NCBI RefSeq assembly: GCF_036287235.1 | Contig: NZ_CP142850.1 | Location: forward strand, 1,443,127 to 1,507,126 | Origin: Exiguobacterium sp. 9-2 | GTDB taxonomy: Bacteria; Bacillota; Bacilli; Exiguobacteriales; Exiguobacteriaceae | DNA: 64,000 nucleotides | Direction: 5' to 3' | Part shown: piece after piece, positions 50,041 to 59,433 of the stretch | How positions within the stretch are numbered: position 1 is the first letter of the stretch | How the letters are laid out: every line of letters starts with the position of its first letter | Notes under the pieces: model-generated | The model's input: the letters and a program-made list of their open reading frames with translations, nothing else | Told to the model about the DNA's origin: nothing | Databases searched by the model: none | Program-made: the position numbers and the translations under genes

Positions 50041-51204
50041 TCAAGACGCTTTTGCCAATCGCTGTCTGAATAACATCCGGTTCAATCCTTCCGTAGCGAT
50101 CAGCATCAAGAAGATGAGACTGATCGTGAACCAATGGAACAACGATAAGGAGTAGGACGTCGCCAGCCATCCGAACAATGGCGGCATGAAGGTACTACCG
50201 GTATAGGCGAATGCCATTTGTACCCCCATCAGCCGTTGCGCCGCGGCCTCCCCGAAGCGAACCGGCGTCTCATGGAGCATTGCCGGATAAATCGGTGCGA
50301 GACCAAACCCGACAAGTACGAAACCAAGCGGCATCCAGGCAGCAGGTGCGAGGATGAAACAGGTGGCTCCGACGAATGCCGTCCATTGACCGACACGAAT
50401 CAAACGACGATTCGACCAGCGCAGCGATAGAAAACCACTGATGAAGCGCCCCGCGGTGATACTTCCGTAGTAGACGGAAATCCACGTCGCTGCTGATGTT
50501 ACGGAAAAGGATCGGACTTGGACAAGATAACTGCTGCCCCACAGCCCGACGACCGCTTCGGCTCCACAATAAAAGCAGAAGGCAGCGAGAGCGGCAATCA
50601 ATCCGCGTGGTTTTCCGGACGACGTATTTACGGTCTGAACCTGTTCAGACACGTGTTTCGGAGCCCGCTTCCAGAGGGGTAAGCTGACGATTAAGACAAT
50701 CATCAAGACGAGTTGCAATGCGCCGACGACGAGGTAACCAAAACGCCAGCCGGAATCGAGCAATACGCCAGCCATGATGAGCGGACCAGCCGTCGCACCG
50801 ATGCCCCAGAAGCAATGGAGCCAGTTCATGTGATGCGCTTGATAATGCGTGGCGACGAAATGATTCAACGCCGCGTCGACGACTCCAGCGCCCAGTCCGA
50901 GCGGAATCGCAAGGACGAAGAGCCAAATCAAGGACGGAGCAACGTAAAAACCAATCAATGCCAGAGCCGTCAAACCGGCAGAAGCTGCCGTGATCGGACC
51001 TGTTGAATAACGTTCGATCAGTCGACCGCTAAACAGACTCGAGACGATCGTTCCGGCAGCGATCGTCATGAAGAGCCAACCTGCCATGTCGAGCGGGGCG
51101 TCGAGATCGAGCCGCATCACAGGCCACGCCGTACCGAGTAACGCATCTGGAAGACCAAGACTGATAAAAGCGAGATAAATCAAAGGTAATAGTAGACGGG
51201 TCAT
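50041..51204 (-). CDS. MFS transporter, sugar-type
   Basis: A 387-aa transporter with 12 membrane segments; starts LPLIYLAFISLGLPDALLGTAWPVM, with GAGVVDAALNHFVATHY and GFGLAPIYPAMLHETP, similar to FucP/YbjJ-type carriers. Overlaps the ROK gene by 4 nt (ATGA). Probably moves a sugar or sugar derivative governed by the ROK regulator. Confidence 0.83.
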   Translation of the reverse strand: MTRLLLPLIYLAFISLGLPDALLGTAWPVMRLDLDAPLDMAGWLFMTIAAGTIVSSLFSGRLIERYSTGPITAASAGLTALALIGFYVAPSLIWLFVLAIPLGLGAGVVDAALNHFVATHYQAHHMNWLHCFWGIGATAGPLIMAGVLLDSGWRFGYLVVGALQLVLMIVLIVSLPLWKRAPKHVSEQVQTVNTSSGKPRGLIAALAAFCFYCGAEAVVGLWGSSYLVQVRSFSVTSAATWISVYYGSITAGRFISGFLSLRWSNRRLIRVGQWTAFVGATCFILAPAAWMPLGFVLVGFGLAPIYPAMLHETPVRFGEAAAQRLMGVQMAFAYTGSTFMPPLFGWLATSYSLSLFHWFTISLIFLMLIATEGLNRMLFRQRLAKAS

Positions 51205-52184
51205 CGGGCGAGACCTCCTAACGGAATTTGTTCAATGAATGACTGGATGCTGAGTTGCATCAAACCATCTAAATAATCGGTTTCCCAGTCGCCTTTTCGC
51301 AACTGAGGTAATTTGCTGAGCGGAAAGCGCTTGGCGCATCGATCCGTCAATCGAGCTAACCCGTCATCCGAGACATCTGACGCTGCGAACAAGATGACAT
51401 CCGGATTTAAGGTGGCGCTAAACGAAAGGATGATTCGACTTAACGCCTCATACCAGTCGTCAGAGTGTGGTGTAGTCGTCGCGAGGGCTTGTCCGACATT
51501 TCGCTTGTCGTCAAACGGGATGAACGAGATCTCTCCAGCGAAGTGATGCGCTCCGTGGACGACATGACCTGAAACGGCGACACCGGCTCCCGGTCCGTTC
51601 ATTCCGAGATACATATAGACGGTCGTCTCGTTATCAGAAGCTTGCGCACGGACCGCAGCGTTCATATCATTTTCGACGATGACGGGTCGCCCGAACCGTT
51701 CAGTCAGTTCTTGTTGTAAGGGGCGACCGTCTAGCGTCGGATAATCCGGGGCGAATAGGATTGTGCCGGTCGTATCAACGGCACCGGCGACACCAATCGC
51801 AAGCGTCTGAATACGTGGATGATCGTTAAGTAATGCTGTCAGCGTGCTCAATAAAACAGATCCATGATCCGTCGAATCGAAGTTCAGGCGATCCGTTGCG
51901 ATCACATGTCCACCGACGTCGTGGATGCGATACTGCAGATACGTCCGTTCGAGATAAAGAGCGAGTCCGTGAAAGTGATTCACGCGATAGCGATACCGTT
52001 TTGCCGGACGACCACCGCGAACCAATTCAAGTGGTGTCTCTTCAATTTCCCGAGCAGTGATCATCTGATCAATCTGTTTGCTCGCAGTCGGAAAACTGAC
52101 GTCTAGGACGTTCCGAATCACCGGAATCGTATCGAGATGGTCGATCAAAAAAGCGTGACGCGTACGAGAGAGGACTTCAGTCAA
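51201..52184 (-). CDS. ROK-family transcriptional regulator (XylR-like)
   Basis: A 327-aa protein: N-terminal winged helix (RNVLDVSFPTASKQIDQMITAREI), then a ROK sugar-kinase fold with GVAGAVDTTG and ENDMNAAVRAQ. The usual ROK zinc motif (CxCGxxGC after GEIxH) is missing: HHFAGEISFIPFDDKRN has no cysteine. The TTG start is eight nt after GGAGG. Likely represses the operon by binding the palindrome at 52208. Confidence 0.83.
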   Translation of the reverse strand: MTEVLSRTRHAFLIDHLDTIPVIRNVLDVSFPTASKQIDQMITAREIEETPLELVRGGRPAKRYRYRVNHFHGLALYLERTYLQYRIHDVGGHVIATDRLNFDSTDHGSVLLSTLTALLNDHPRIQTLAIGVAGAVDTTGTILFAPDYPTLDGRPLQQELTERFGRPVIVENDMNAAVRAQASDNETTVYMYLGMNGPGAGVAVSGHVVHGAHHFAGEISFIPFDDKRNVGQALATTTPHSDDWYEALSRIILSFSATLNPDVILFAASDVSDDGLARLTDRCAKRFPLSKLPQLRKGDWETDYLDGLMQLSIQSFIEQIPLGGLAR

Positions 52185-52207
52185 AGGATAAACCTCCAAT
52201 TTGGATT

Positions 52208-52231
52208 ACTTATTAAAATATTTTAATAAGT
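52208..52231 (-). promoter_or_regulatory. 24-bp perfect palindrome, ROK operator
   Basis: A perfect AT-rich palindrome centred between 52219 and 52220 (half site ACTTATTAAAAT), 24 nt upstream of the ROK start codon. Confidence 0.75.
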
Positions 52232-52444
52232 TTTGATTTAAGTATAGCAGGTCGGGAAATATAGACAACAAAAAAGAGGAAAGAAATAAATCTACTGAAA
52301 ATCATGTTTCATTCTTACTCTCTCTGGATAATAATAAAAGAAGTGAAAAAATTTTAGTCATATATCTTTAATTCATACTATTCCAATTTGTAATATCTTG
52401 GATAGCCTGTAACGGGAGGTAGATGGCGAGAGGAGCTTGTAATC

Positions 52445-53350
52445 ATGACCACACAACTATCAACCGACCTAGGATCCCAAGATATTGTAGCCTCCCTGCG
52501 CGATAACGTCGCGATGATTCGATTCGATCGGCAACGTCGTGTCGTTGATGTCAATGGCTTGTTCGCGAAGACGATGAAATATAAACGAGAAGAGATGATT
52601 GGGATGCAACATCATCTATTCTGTACGACGGAGTTCGCAATGAGCGATAATTATCAAGCATTTTGGCAGAAGCTTTTCAGCGGCTTCAGTACGGCGGATA
52701 AAATTGAACGGATCGATGCGTATGGTCAATCGATTTGGCTAGAAGCGACCTATATGCCGATATACGATGGAACAGAAGTGACCGGTGTCTTGAAGATCGC
52801 CTCTGATATCACCGATCGTCAGCAGACGATTCAACAATTCGCGACTTCGTTTGATGCGATCGCCAGTGATCTGAACACGCGGTCGACGCATGGCGAGCGG
52901 GAGAGCAAAGCGTTACGGCAAACAATCGAGCAGATGGCTGAGACGACCCGTGATAACCATCAGACGATTGAACGCTTGCAGCGCCAGGCGCAAGATATCG
53001 CCCAAGTGACCGAGACGATTAAAACGATCGCGTCCCAGACGAATCTCTTGTCACTCAATGCCTCGATTGAAGCAGCACGAGCCGGTGAACACGGGAAAGG
53101 GTTCAATGTCGTCGCGACAGAGGTCCGCAATCTCTCGAAACTCGTCGAGCAAGCCGTCGTTGATGTCCGGCAAACGACACAGCGAATGAACGATGAACTA
53201 CAGCGGATTGCCCGTGCGATGACGCAAGCAACGACCGATGCACAAGCAAGCGTCATCGTCGTTGCGGAAACGGTTGATCGTTTCCATGACGTGCAGAGTG
53301 CAGCATCGTCGTTAACGGAGACAGCGCGAGATTTTACAAAAGCAATTTAA
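52445..53350 (+). CDS. soluble PAS-domain methyl-accepting chemotaxis-like protein
   Basis: A 301-aa cytoplasmic protein. PAS domain at about 15-130 ([47 protein letters not shown]); coiled coil; short MCP signalling tip [35 protein letters not shown] (about 200-240). No membrane segment. Likely binds a cofactor such as FAD or haem and signals redox or energy state to CheA. GAGGAG precedes the ATG. Confidence 0.85.
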   Translation: MTTQLSTDLGSQDIVASLRDNVAMIRFDRQRRVVDVNGLFAKTMKYKREEMIGMQHHLFCTTEFAMSDNYQAFWQKLFSGFSTADKIERIDAYGQSIWLEATYMPIYDGTEVTGVLKIASDITDRQQTIQQFATSFDAIASDLNTRSTHGERESKALRQTIEQMAETTRDNHQTIERLQRQAQDIAQVTETIKTIASQTNLLSLNASIEAARAGEHGKGFNVVATEVRNLSKLVEQAVVDVRQTTQRMNDELQRIARAMTQATTDAQASVIVVAETVDRFHDVQSAASSLTETARDFTKAI

Positions 53351-53356
53351 GTGAGA

Positions 53357-53388
53357 GACGGCATTCCGATAAACGGAGTGCCGTTTTG
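53357..53388 (+). terminator. intrinsic terminator
   Basis: ACGGCATTCCG/CGGAGTGCCGT stem and TTTTG. Confidence 0.82.
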
Positions 53389-53459
53389 TATAAAAAGTAT
53401 CCCTACACTTTGGAATAATATGTTAATATACTACAAAACGAAAAGGGAGCGAACTTCTG

Positions 53460-53948
53460 ATGAATATCCGTACTGCCCGCCCTGACGATTTTCAGGCGTT
53501 GATTCCGCTATTCCAACAAATTCATGAGCAGCATGTAGCTTTACGCCCCGATCACTACCGTCCGCACGAGATGCCGGTTTCGGAAGACTTATTTTTGTCG
53601 CAACTCGACCGATCAGATTTCGAAATCCTCGTCGCGGAATACAAAGGACTTGCCGGTGTGATCGTCTTAAAGGAAGATATCATCGAAGGGAGCGGCTTCG
53701 TCTTTGATAAACATTACTTACGGGTCATCAGTCTCGTCGTTGCGGATACGCATCAGAAGCAAGGCGTAGGCAAGCGATTGATGCAAGCCGCTTACGCGCA
53801 TGCGAAAACAATTGGTTGCGACCGGATCGAACTCGGCGTCGATGACGCCAATCAAGAAGCGATCGCCTTTTACGAGGCACTCGGAATGTCTGTCCGCTCA
53901 AGACGGATGGAATGGAACGTGACGTCTAGCAGGGAAACGACGTCGTGA
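53460..53948 (+). CDS. GNAT acetyltransferase
   Basis: A 162-aa GNAT: IRTARPDDFQALIPLF, acetyl-CoA loop VVADTHQKQGVGKRLMQAA (Q-x-x-G-V-G) and LGVDDANQEAIAFYEALGM. GGGAGCG precedes the ATG. First of three different GNAT genes in tandem. Confidence 0.85.
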   Translation: MNIRTARPDDFQALIPLFQQIHEQHVALRPDHYRPHEMPVSEDLFLSQLDRSDFEILVAEYKGLAGVIVLKEDIIEGSGFVFDKHYLRVISLVVADTHQKQGVGKRLMQAAYAHAKTIGCDRIELGVDDANQEAIAFYEALGMSVRSRRMEWNVTSSRETTS

Positions 53949-53982
53949 CGTCAAACAACAGTTACTAGAAAGGGGAGAGGTC

Positions 53983-54561
53983 ATGTTCAGGTTACAAGTG
54001 TCCGATCACGTATCGCTTCAATTGTTCGAACGGCACCATGCGGAGACATTATTCGCCCTTGTCGATGCCAATCGCGCACATCTTCGCGAATGGCTCGGTT
54101 GGGTTGATGGTACAACAGATGCCATTACATATCAGGAAGTAGTCATCCCAGCATGGTTGCAACAGTTTGCCGATGGTAACGGGTTTACGTGTGGCATCTA
54201 TCTTCAGGAGGAGCTCGTCGGAACGATCGGTTTGCATGCAATCGATCGGCACCTCGGACAAACGTCGATCGGCTATTACTTAGGAGAAAAGGGACTCGGG
54301 AAAGGTGTCATGACGGACGTCGTCCGGTTCGTCACGCATTATTGTTTCGAGACGCTCGGCTTGAACCGCGTCGTCATCGAGTGTGCGACTGGAAACGTCC
54401 GGAGCAGACGGATCCCGGAACGACTCGGGTTCACGGAAGAAGGCGTCTTACGGGACGCTGAGAAATTGTACGGGACTTATCACGACCTCCAGGTCTATGC
54501 GATGTTACGACGGGACTGGACGAAAACGCAGGAGGTAGCAGCATGCGCATCGAGCCAATGA
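53983..54561 (+). CDS. GNAT acetyltransferase, RimL/YdaF type
   Basis: A 192-aa protein: LQLFERHHAETLFALVDANRAHLREWLGWVDGT, then GYYLGEKGLGKGVMTDVVR and ECATGNVRSRRIPERLGFTEEG, strongly like B. subtilis YdaF and E. coli RimL, which acetylate ribosomal or other proteins. Its last 19 nt overlap the next gene. Confidence 0.85.
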   Translation: MFRLQVSDHVSLQLFERHHAETLFALVDANRAHLREWLGWVDGTTDAITYQEVVIPAWLQQFADGNGFTCGIYLQEELVGTIGLHAIDRHLGQTSIGYYLGEKGLGKGVMTDVVRFVTHYCFETLGLNRVVIECATGNVRSRRIPERLGFTEEGVLRDAEKLYGTYHDLQVYAMLRRDWTKTQEVAACASSQ

Positions 54562-55019
54562 AACAAGCGACCTATGAGGTGTATCTACCCGTGGCAATCG
54601 AGGAGTATGCGGCAGATAAGTGTCGCGCCGGTACGTGGTCAGAGAACGAGGCGCATAATAAGTCGACAGATGAGTTTGCGACGTTGTTGCCTGAAGGTCT
54701 GAAAACGAAGGATCATTATTTGTTTACGTTTCGTGACGAGACAGACAGCGACATTGGAATGGTCTGGGTTCACGTAAAAGAAGAATCACGCGGACGTTCC
54801 GCTTTCATCTTCGATGTCAAGATTACGTCCGATAAACAAAACCAAGGGTACGGCAAAGAAGCACTCCGATTACTGGAAGTGATGTTAAAACGGATGAACG
54901 TCAAAAAGATTTCGTTACACGTCTTCGCGCATAACGAACGGGCGATTCATGTCTATGACTCGCTTGGGTATGAGAAAACGGATTATCATATGTCGAAACG
55001 ACTAGACGTTTCCCAGTAA
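54543..55019 (+). CDS. GNAT acetyltransferase
   Basis: A 158-aa GNAT with KITSDKQNQGYGKEALRLLE (acetyl-CoA loop) and HVFAHNERAIHVYDSLGYEKTDYHM. CAGGAGG lies inside the preceding gene. Translation of genes two and three is coupled. Confidence 0.83.
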   Translation: MRIEPMKQATYEVYLPVAIEEYAADKCRAGTWSENEAHNKSTDEFATLLPEGLKTKDHYLFTFRDETDSDIGMVWVHVKEESRGRSAFIFDVKITSDKQNQGYGKEALRLLEVMLKRMNVKKISLHVFAHNERAIHVYDSLGYEKTDYHMSKRLDVSQ

Positions 55020-55056
55020 AAAGATGCCTCTTGCGCAAGCAGGAGGCATCTTTTTC
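55018..55056. terminator. bidirectional terminator
   Basis: AAAAGATGCCTC/GAGGCATCTTTTT with inner TTGCGCAA palindrome. Confidence 0.88.
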
Positions 55057-55058
55057 GT

Positions 55059-56111
55059 TTAACGCCATGTCTGAAGTGTATTTGCAAACTGGATGGTCGT
55101 CTCAAGTTCTCCTGTGATTTCACTTGCTGTGAAGTCATTGCCGGCGAGCCAGTCAGCAAAGTCGAACGTGACCGGTTCCTGATCACCACCGAGCGCGAAC
55201 CATACCTTTAACTCTTCCGGGAAGTAGGCAGACGTATGGATCGTTCCTGCCCACTGCGCATATAAATCAGCGAAAACGCCTTTATCAGTATCGTTCAAGA
55301 GTCGGAAAGCGGATTCCGCATCTTGAATCATATGTTGATGTGTCTTTAGCTCCATCATCCGACGTTTTGAGTCATCCAGGTGATAGCGGTTTTCGTGCTG
55401 TAGCAAATCGAAGTGATTGGTACACATGTTCGATTCCCGCACTTGGACGTCGCGTGCCGTCGTCTCGATGACAAACGAACGCGCGGATTTATCGTGGACG
55501 ACGTACGTGAACGATCCGCGATGTGGAATCTCTTTGACGAGTGAGATCGCATCGTCGACCGACGTACACATCTCGAGGATGATCCGTCCGATCATGAAGC
55601 TGACGAATCCATCTCCCGGCCGCCGACGATTGATAAAGTTATAACCCATCGCAAGACCATGTTCGTTCATCCCATCCATCCGGCCTGTCACCCGTGAAGC
55701 CGGACCGATGATCGCTGAACCACCATCGTTCGGTTGGAAGACGGAAAATCGTCCGTCATATGTCATCGGATGATAGTCATAGTTTCGAACGAGGAAATTA
55801 TCACCGGTCATGATTGAACAACCGCTTTTCGGTCCTTCGACCCGGTAATGTCCGAAATGGAGTAATGTGTCTGGCAATGATAGTTCGAGTTCATCTTGCA
55901 ATCCGAGCAACTCGTCCCAGATGTGCGGAGCATACCGAAGGAACATCTCCTTCGTCTCGACCGGATCGACTTGAAAGCGAGGAACACGGATTTTCCAGTT
56001 GTCCTCTCGGTTATGGAGCAACTGATTTCGTTTGACGTAACGCCCTTGTTCGCGACCGAACTCATAATGACTGCCGCGGAATTGCGTGATTTCATTGGCT
56101 ACTCGTTGCAT
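55059..56111 (-). CDS. C45-type Ntn hydrolase (acyltransferase/penicillin amidase-like)
   Basis: A 350-aa protein. [17 protein letters not shown] is the typical C45 N-terminus; the likely nucleophile is the cysteine in [22 protein letters not shown], which would be exposed by self-cleavage; [12 protein letters not shown] and the later [22 protein letters not shown] match the choloylglycine hydrolase/C45 superfamily. Hydrolyses linear amides; substrate could be N-acyl amino acids or beta-lactam side chains. Start chosen by spacing from AGAAAGG. Confidence 0.82.
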   Translation of the reverse strand: MQRVANEITQFRGSHYEFGREQGRYVKRNQLLHNREDNWKIRVPRFQVDPVETKEMFLRYAPHIWDELLGLQDELELSLPDTLLHFGHYRVEGPKSGCSIMTGDNFLVRNYDYHPMTYDGRFSVFQPNDGGSAIIGPASRVTGRMDGMNEHGLAMGYNFINRRRPGDGFVSFMIGRIILEMCTSVDDAISLVKEIPHRGSFTYVVHDKSARSFVIETTARDVQVRESNMCTNHFDLLQHENRYHLDDSKRRMMELKTHQHMIQDAESAFRLLNDTDKGVFADLYAQWAGTIHTSAYFPEELKVWFALGGDQEPVTFDFADWLAGNDFTASEITGELETTIQFANTLQTWR

Positions 56112-56226
56112 GGGACTCATCCTTTCTTCAACTGCTGTATGCTGATTATATCGAACGCAAGGGAGAAAGTCGTATGGCAAGCCTTTACTAAAGCACATCT
56201 AAAGTATGGGAATATTGAAAAAATAG

Positions 56227-56253
56227 TCAACTTTTTCAATCCTGAACCGATAA
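56227..56253 (+). promoter_or_regulatory. SigD-like (flagellar/chemotaxis) promoter
   Basis: TCAA (56227-56230), 15-bp spacer, ACCGATAA (56246-56253), close to the SigD consensus TAAA-N15-GCCGATAT, 20 nt ahead of the chemoreceptor gene. Confidence 0.6.
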
Positions 56254-56273
56254 CAAAAACGGGAGGGGATGGA

Positions 56274-57980
56274 ATGAAACATATGTCAGTCAGACGGAAG
56301 ATACAAGCTTTGATCGCAACAGCCGTCGTTGCGATGCTACTCATTGCGGGAGCAGGACTCTATTTCTTGAACCAGATGTCAAACGCTTCCCGAGCGATGT
56401 ATCAGGAGAACTTGATTCCGATCCAAGAAGTGGCACAGATTCGGATCGATACACGGGCTCTCGATTCCTTTTTAGTGGAGATGATCCTAACGAAGGATGA
56501 AGCACGAATCACGGAACTCCAAGCCGATATCGATACGCGACAGGCTCAGATTCGGTCGTCGGTCACGAAGGTTGAAAAAACGGGACAATTTGATGCGCGA
56601 GAAAAGAAACAACTCGAGGAGTTGAAGGATAATGTCCTCGCCTACGACAACTCGATGACGCTCGTTCAAGATGCGGCGACACGAAATGAAGAGGAAGAAG
56701 CCTACACGGCGTATTCCGATGGTTTGGAACAAGTCCGGGATAACGTCGCGAACTCGGCAAAAGCATTAATGGCTTCAATGACGAAACAAGCGAAGATGTT
56801 AGATGCCCAGAATCAAGCGGAAAAACAAACCGCCTTTTACTTAATGCTCGGTATCTTTTTACTGGCGGTCCTCTTGTTTGCAGGACTTGCCTTATACATC
56901 ACACGTCTCATCACACGTCCGATTCGTCAACTGCAGGGTTGGATGAATCAGTCAGGTAAAGGTGACTTGACTGTCCGAGGTCACTATGATTCGAAAGACG
57001 AACTTGGTCAATTGACGACATCGTTTAATGAAATGATCGCCTCACAACAACAAGTCGTCCTTGAACTTACGGGAACGGCAGACCGCGTCGCCGTTGCGTC
57101 GGATGAGCTTAGCGTCAATGCGGAATCAACGACGAAAGCAACAGAGATGGTCGCTGTGACGATGGAAGAGATGGCAAGCGGTGCAAGTCAACAGCTGCAT
57201 CAAGTGTCCGATGCTTCACGGACGATTGAAGAGTTGACGACGTCCGTCCGCTACGTCGCCGGCAATGCGCAACAGATGACGGAACGGACGGCGGACGCGA
57301 TGGAAAAAGTCGCGCTCGGGGGGAAGGTCGTCGGATCACTCGGAACGCAGATGGGACGTATTCAAGAAGACGTGTCGCGTCTCAGCCAAGTCATTGATGG
57401 TCTTGGCAACCGATCACAGGAAATCGGTCAAATCACGGATTCGATCAAAGGTGTCGCGGCACAGACGAACCTCCTCGCTTTAAACGCAGCAATCGAGGCA
57501 GCACGCGCTGGTGAACAAGGACGCGGATTTGCCGTCGTCGCAGCGGAAGTCAAGACGCTTGCGGAACAATCGGCGGTCTCGGCAAAACAGATCGAGTCCT
57601 TGATTCGGGTCATCCAACAAGAGACAGAAGCATCGGTCGCCTCGATGGAGAAAGTCTCGACCGAGATGACGAGCGGGATTGCCGTCGTCGATCAGGCAGG
57701 AACATCCTTCTCGGAAATCGAGACAGCGATCACCGACGTGACAGGGCACGTCGAAGATGTGTCCGGCGCTGTTCAGGAAATGGCGGCAGCGAGTGAACAA
57801 ATCGCTTCTGTCATGCGGACGATTCAAGCGGTGACGGAAGGAACCGCTGCTGGGACACAAAACATCTCCGCTTCGACCGAGGAGCAGATGGCGTCGATGG
57901 AAGAAATTTCGTCTGCATCGCAATCGCTCGCGACGATGGCGGATGATTTAAAACAAGTCACAGGCAGATTCAGCGTGTAA
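56274..57980 (+). CDS. transmembrane methyl-accepting chemotaxis protein
   Basis: A 568-aa chemoreceptor: membrane segments at about 12-32 and 187-207, a four-helix-bundle (4HB_MCP) sensor between them, HAMP ([22 protein letters not shown]), and the MCP signalling domain with the tip [43 protein letters not shown] precedes the ATG. Longer frames reaching 55896 are upstream open sequence. Signals to CheA/CheW. Confidence 0.93.
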   Translation: MKHMSVRRKIQALIATAVVAMLLIAGAGLYFLNQMSNASRAMYQENLIPIQEVAQIRIDTRALDSFLVEMILTKDEARITELQADIDTRQAQIRSSVTKVEKTGQFDAREKKQLEELKDNVLAYDNSMTLVQDAATRNEEEEAYTAYSDGLEQVRDNVANSAKALMASMTKQAKMLDAQNQAEKQTAFYLMLGIFLLAVLLFAGLALYITRLITRPIRQLQGWMNQSGKGDLTVRGHYDSKDELGQLTTSFNEMIASQQQVVLELTGTADRVAVASDELSVNAESTTKATEMVAVTMEEMASGASQQLHQVSDASRTIEELTTSVRYVAGNAQQMTERTADAMEKVALGGKVVGSLGTQMGRIQEDVSRLSQVIDGLGNRSQEIGQITDSIKGVAAQTNLLALNAAIEAARAGEQGRGFAVVAAEVKTLAEQSAVSAKQIESLIRVIQQETEASVASMEKVSTEMTSGIAVVDQAGTSFSEIETAITDVTGHVEDVSGAVQEMAAASEQIASVMRTIQAVTEGTAAGTQNISASTEEQMASMEEISSASQSLATMADDLKQVTGRFSV

Positions 57981-57991
57981 GATATTGCACT

Positions 57992-58026
57992 ACGACCATG
58001 AGGGGTAACCGTCATGGTCGTTTTTT
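57992..58026 (+). terminator. intrinsic terminator
   Basis: ACGACCATGA/TCATGGTCGTTTTTTT. Confidence 0.88.
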
Positions 58027-58122
58027 TATTTGTGGTAATGACTGGAAAATGGGCAGGAGAGTAAATTTGTTTCGTCGTATGTACATCACTAAGGATGACG
58101 AAAGGTAACAGATGGACGGATG

Positions 58123-58626
58123 TTATGAAAGTGATTGAAGAAACTGTTTGACAGCGCGGCGGGACCGCAAATGAACGATTTGTTTATCGGACGTCGCTTT
58201 AAGCGTTGAAAGGATACTCGGTCGCTTATCGATCGGAAACCGCCAAATCCATTTCAGAAAATCAAGCGACAGTTTCTCGGGACAGCCTGCCGCCATATCC
58301 GGTCGGCCGGTCTTACGATAGCGCAAGGTCCGTTTCAGCGCACGGTACAGACAAAGCGTCCGCGGCAAATCAAGGAAGATGACCGTATCAGCGGCATCGA
58401 TTCGTAAGTCAAGCGTTCCACCGTAATTACCGTCGATGATCCATGTATCACGCGATATGAGTGTTTGTTGAATCTGGCGTTGTTCCTCACGCGAAACCGC
58501 CTCCCAGTTCGGACGCCACAATAAGCTGTCGAGGTGATCAACGGGATAACTTAGTTTTTTGCCCATCTCGCGGGCAAGAGTCGATTTACCGGACCCACCA
58601 GAACCAATCAGGATGATTTTTCGCAT
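58123..58626 (-). CDS. P-loop kinase-like protein (FlaR/topology-modulation family)
   Basis: A 167-aa protein with Walker A GSGGSGKSTLAR, then HLDSLLWRPNW and IIDGNYGGTLDLRIDAADTVIFLDLPRTLCLYR, the arrangement in adenylate-kinase-like proteins annotated as DNA topology modulation protein FlaR. True substrate unknown; a small-molecule kinase is likely. TAGGAGG precedes the start. Confidence 0.83.
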   Translation of the reverse strand: MRKIILIGSGGSGKSTLAREMGKKLSYPVDHLDSLLWRPNWEAVSREEQRQIQQTLISRDTWIIDGNYGGTLDLRIDAADTVIFLDLPRTLCLYRALKRTLRYRKTGRPDMAAGCPEKLSLDFLKWIWRFPIDKRPSILSTLKATSDKQIVHLRSRRAVKQFLQSLS

Positions 58627-58707
58627 CATAGACCTCCTATTTTTTGTCATAGGATTTGATCATATCACGGTTTTCTAGTCGAGGATAGAACGAAAGGAGT
58701 GAATGAG

Positions 58708-59130
58708 ATGGTACCAAATTTCATAATCGAAGGGATGACGATCGTTTTTACACTACTCGTAATCAGCTGCGGCGTGATATTCCTGCCGCAGCGGTGGAAG
58801 CGATATGGCTTAATTTTACTTGGTTTGGTGGCAATCGGGTGCAGTTCCTTTTGGTACATCCGACCGACGCTCATCAATCAACAGATTGCTGAGAATGAGA
58901 AATTGCTTAAGGTGGAACTAGCACGTCGATTTCCTAATGAAGTCTACACTACAAAAACACAAAAATTTTCGTATGAGTCTTCGGCGAATCCGGCTTCAAT
59001 CGAAGTCGAATTTGCAAATGAACCTAACGTAACTTATTTTCTAGATATGGATGGGAACCGGATTAGGTTGTCAAGTTTTATCTTTAAAAACGGAGGATTT
59101 CCACAGGATTTACAGCATGAATTCAAATAA
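58708..59130 (+). CDS. membrane-anchored protein, DUF3139-like
   Basis: A 140-aa protein with two hydrophobic segments (about 6-24 and 33-50) and an extracytoplasmic domain (FSYESSANPASIEVEFANEPNVTYFLD) that resembles the domains at 18583 and 19490. ATG 58708 lies eight nt after AAAGGAG; the GTG at 58699 overlaps the site. Function unknown. Confidence 0.55.
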   Translation: MVPNFIIEGMTIVFTLLVISCGVIFLPQRWKRYGLILLGLVAIGCSSFWYIRPTLINQQIAENEKLLKVELARRFPNEVYTTKTQKFSYESSANPASIEVEFANEPNVTYFLDMDGNRIRLSSFIFKNGGFPQDLQHEFK

Positions 59131-59160
59131 AGACCGGATGCTCAAAACATCCGGTCTTTT
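59129..59160. terminator. intrinsic terminator
   Basis: AAAGACCGGATG/CATCCGGTCTTTT, seven-base loop. Confidence 0.9.
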
Positions 59161-59162
59161 GA

Positions 59163-59282
59163 TTAAGTGGATTTCAATTTTTTCGTTGCGGACATCGTTT
59201 TGACGGCAGAGAAGGTAATCAGACCGAATCTGACCCAAAATATGTTCTAGGTCGCAAGGACGAGAAGGTTGACGTCTTCCAT
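59163..59282 (-). pseudogene. 39-codon small ORF with in-frame TAG
   Basis: ATG 59282 follows AAAAGGAGT. After MEDVNLLVLAT comes TAG, then the same frame continues (NIFWVRFGLITFSAVKT... KKLKST) to TAA at 59163. Together they would make one small hydrophobic protein with a basic tail. Could also be chance; the strong ribosome binding site argues for a former gene. Confidence 0.4.
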
Positions 59283-59433
59283 GTTATTTCGACTCCTTTT
59301 CGTAAGTGGACACGATCTTTCATACTTATATTTTAATGACGATACAAACTGCAGACACCACGTCGAAACGCTCTAGATGTGCTTTCTAGCAACGGTTTGA
59401 CAACATTCTGACACACTTGAGGGGAAATAAAGG

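Noticed and set aside
55896-56273. Long N-terminal extension of the chemoreceptor frame
   Set aside because: It is antisense to the C45 hydrolase gene and lacks a ribosome binding site; the receptor's first membrane segment follows ATG 56274.
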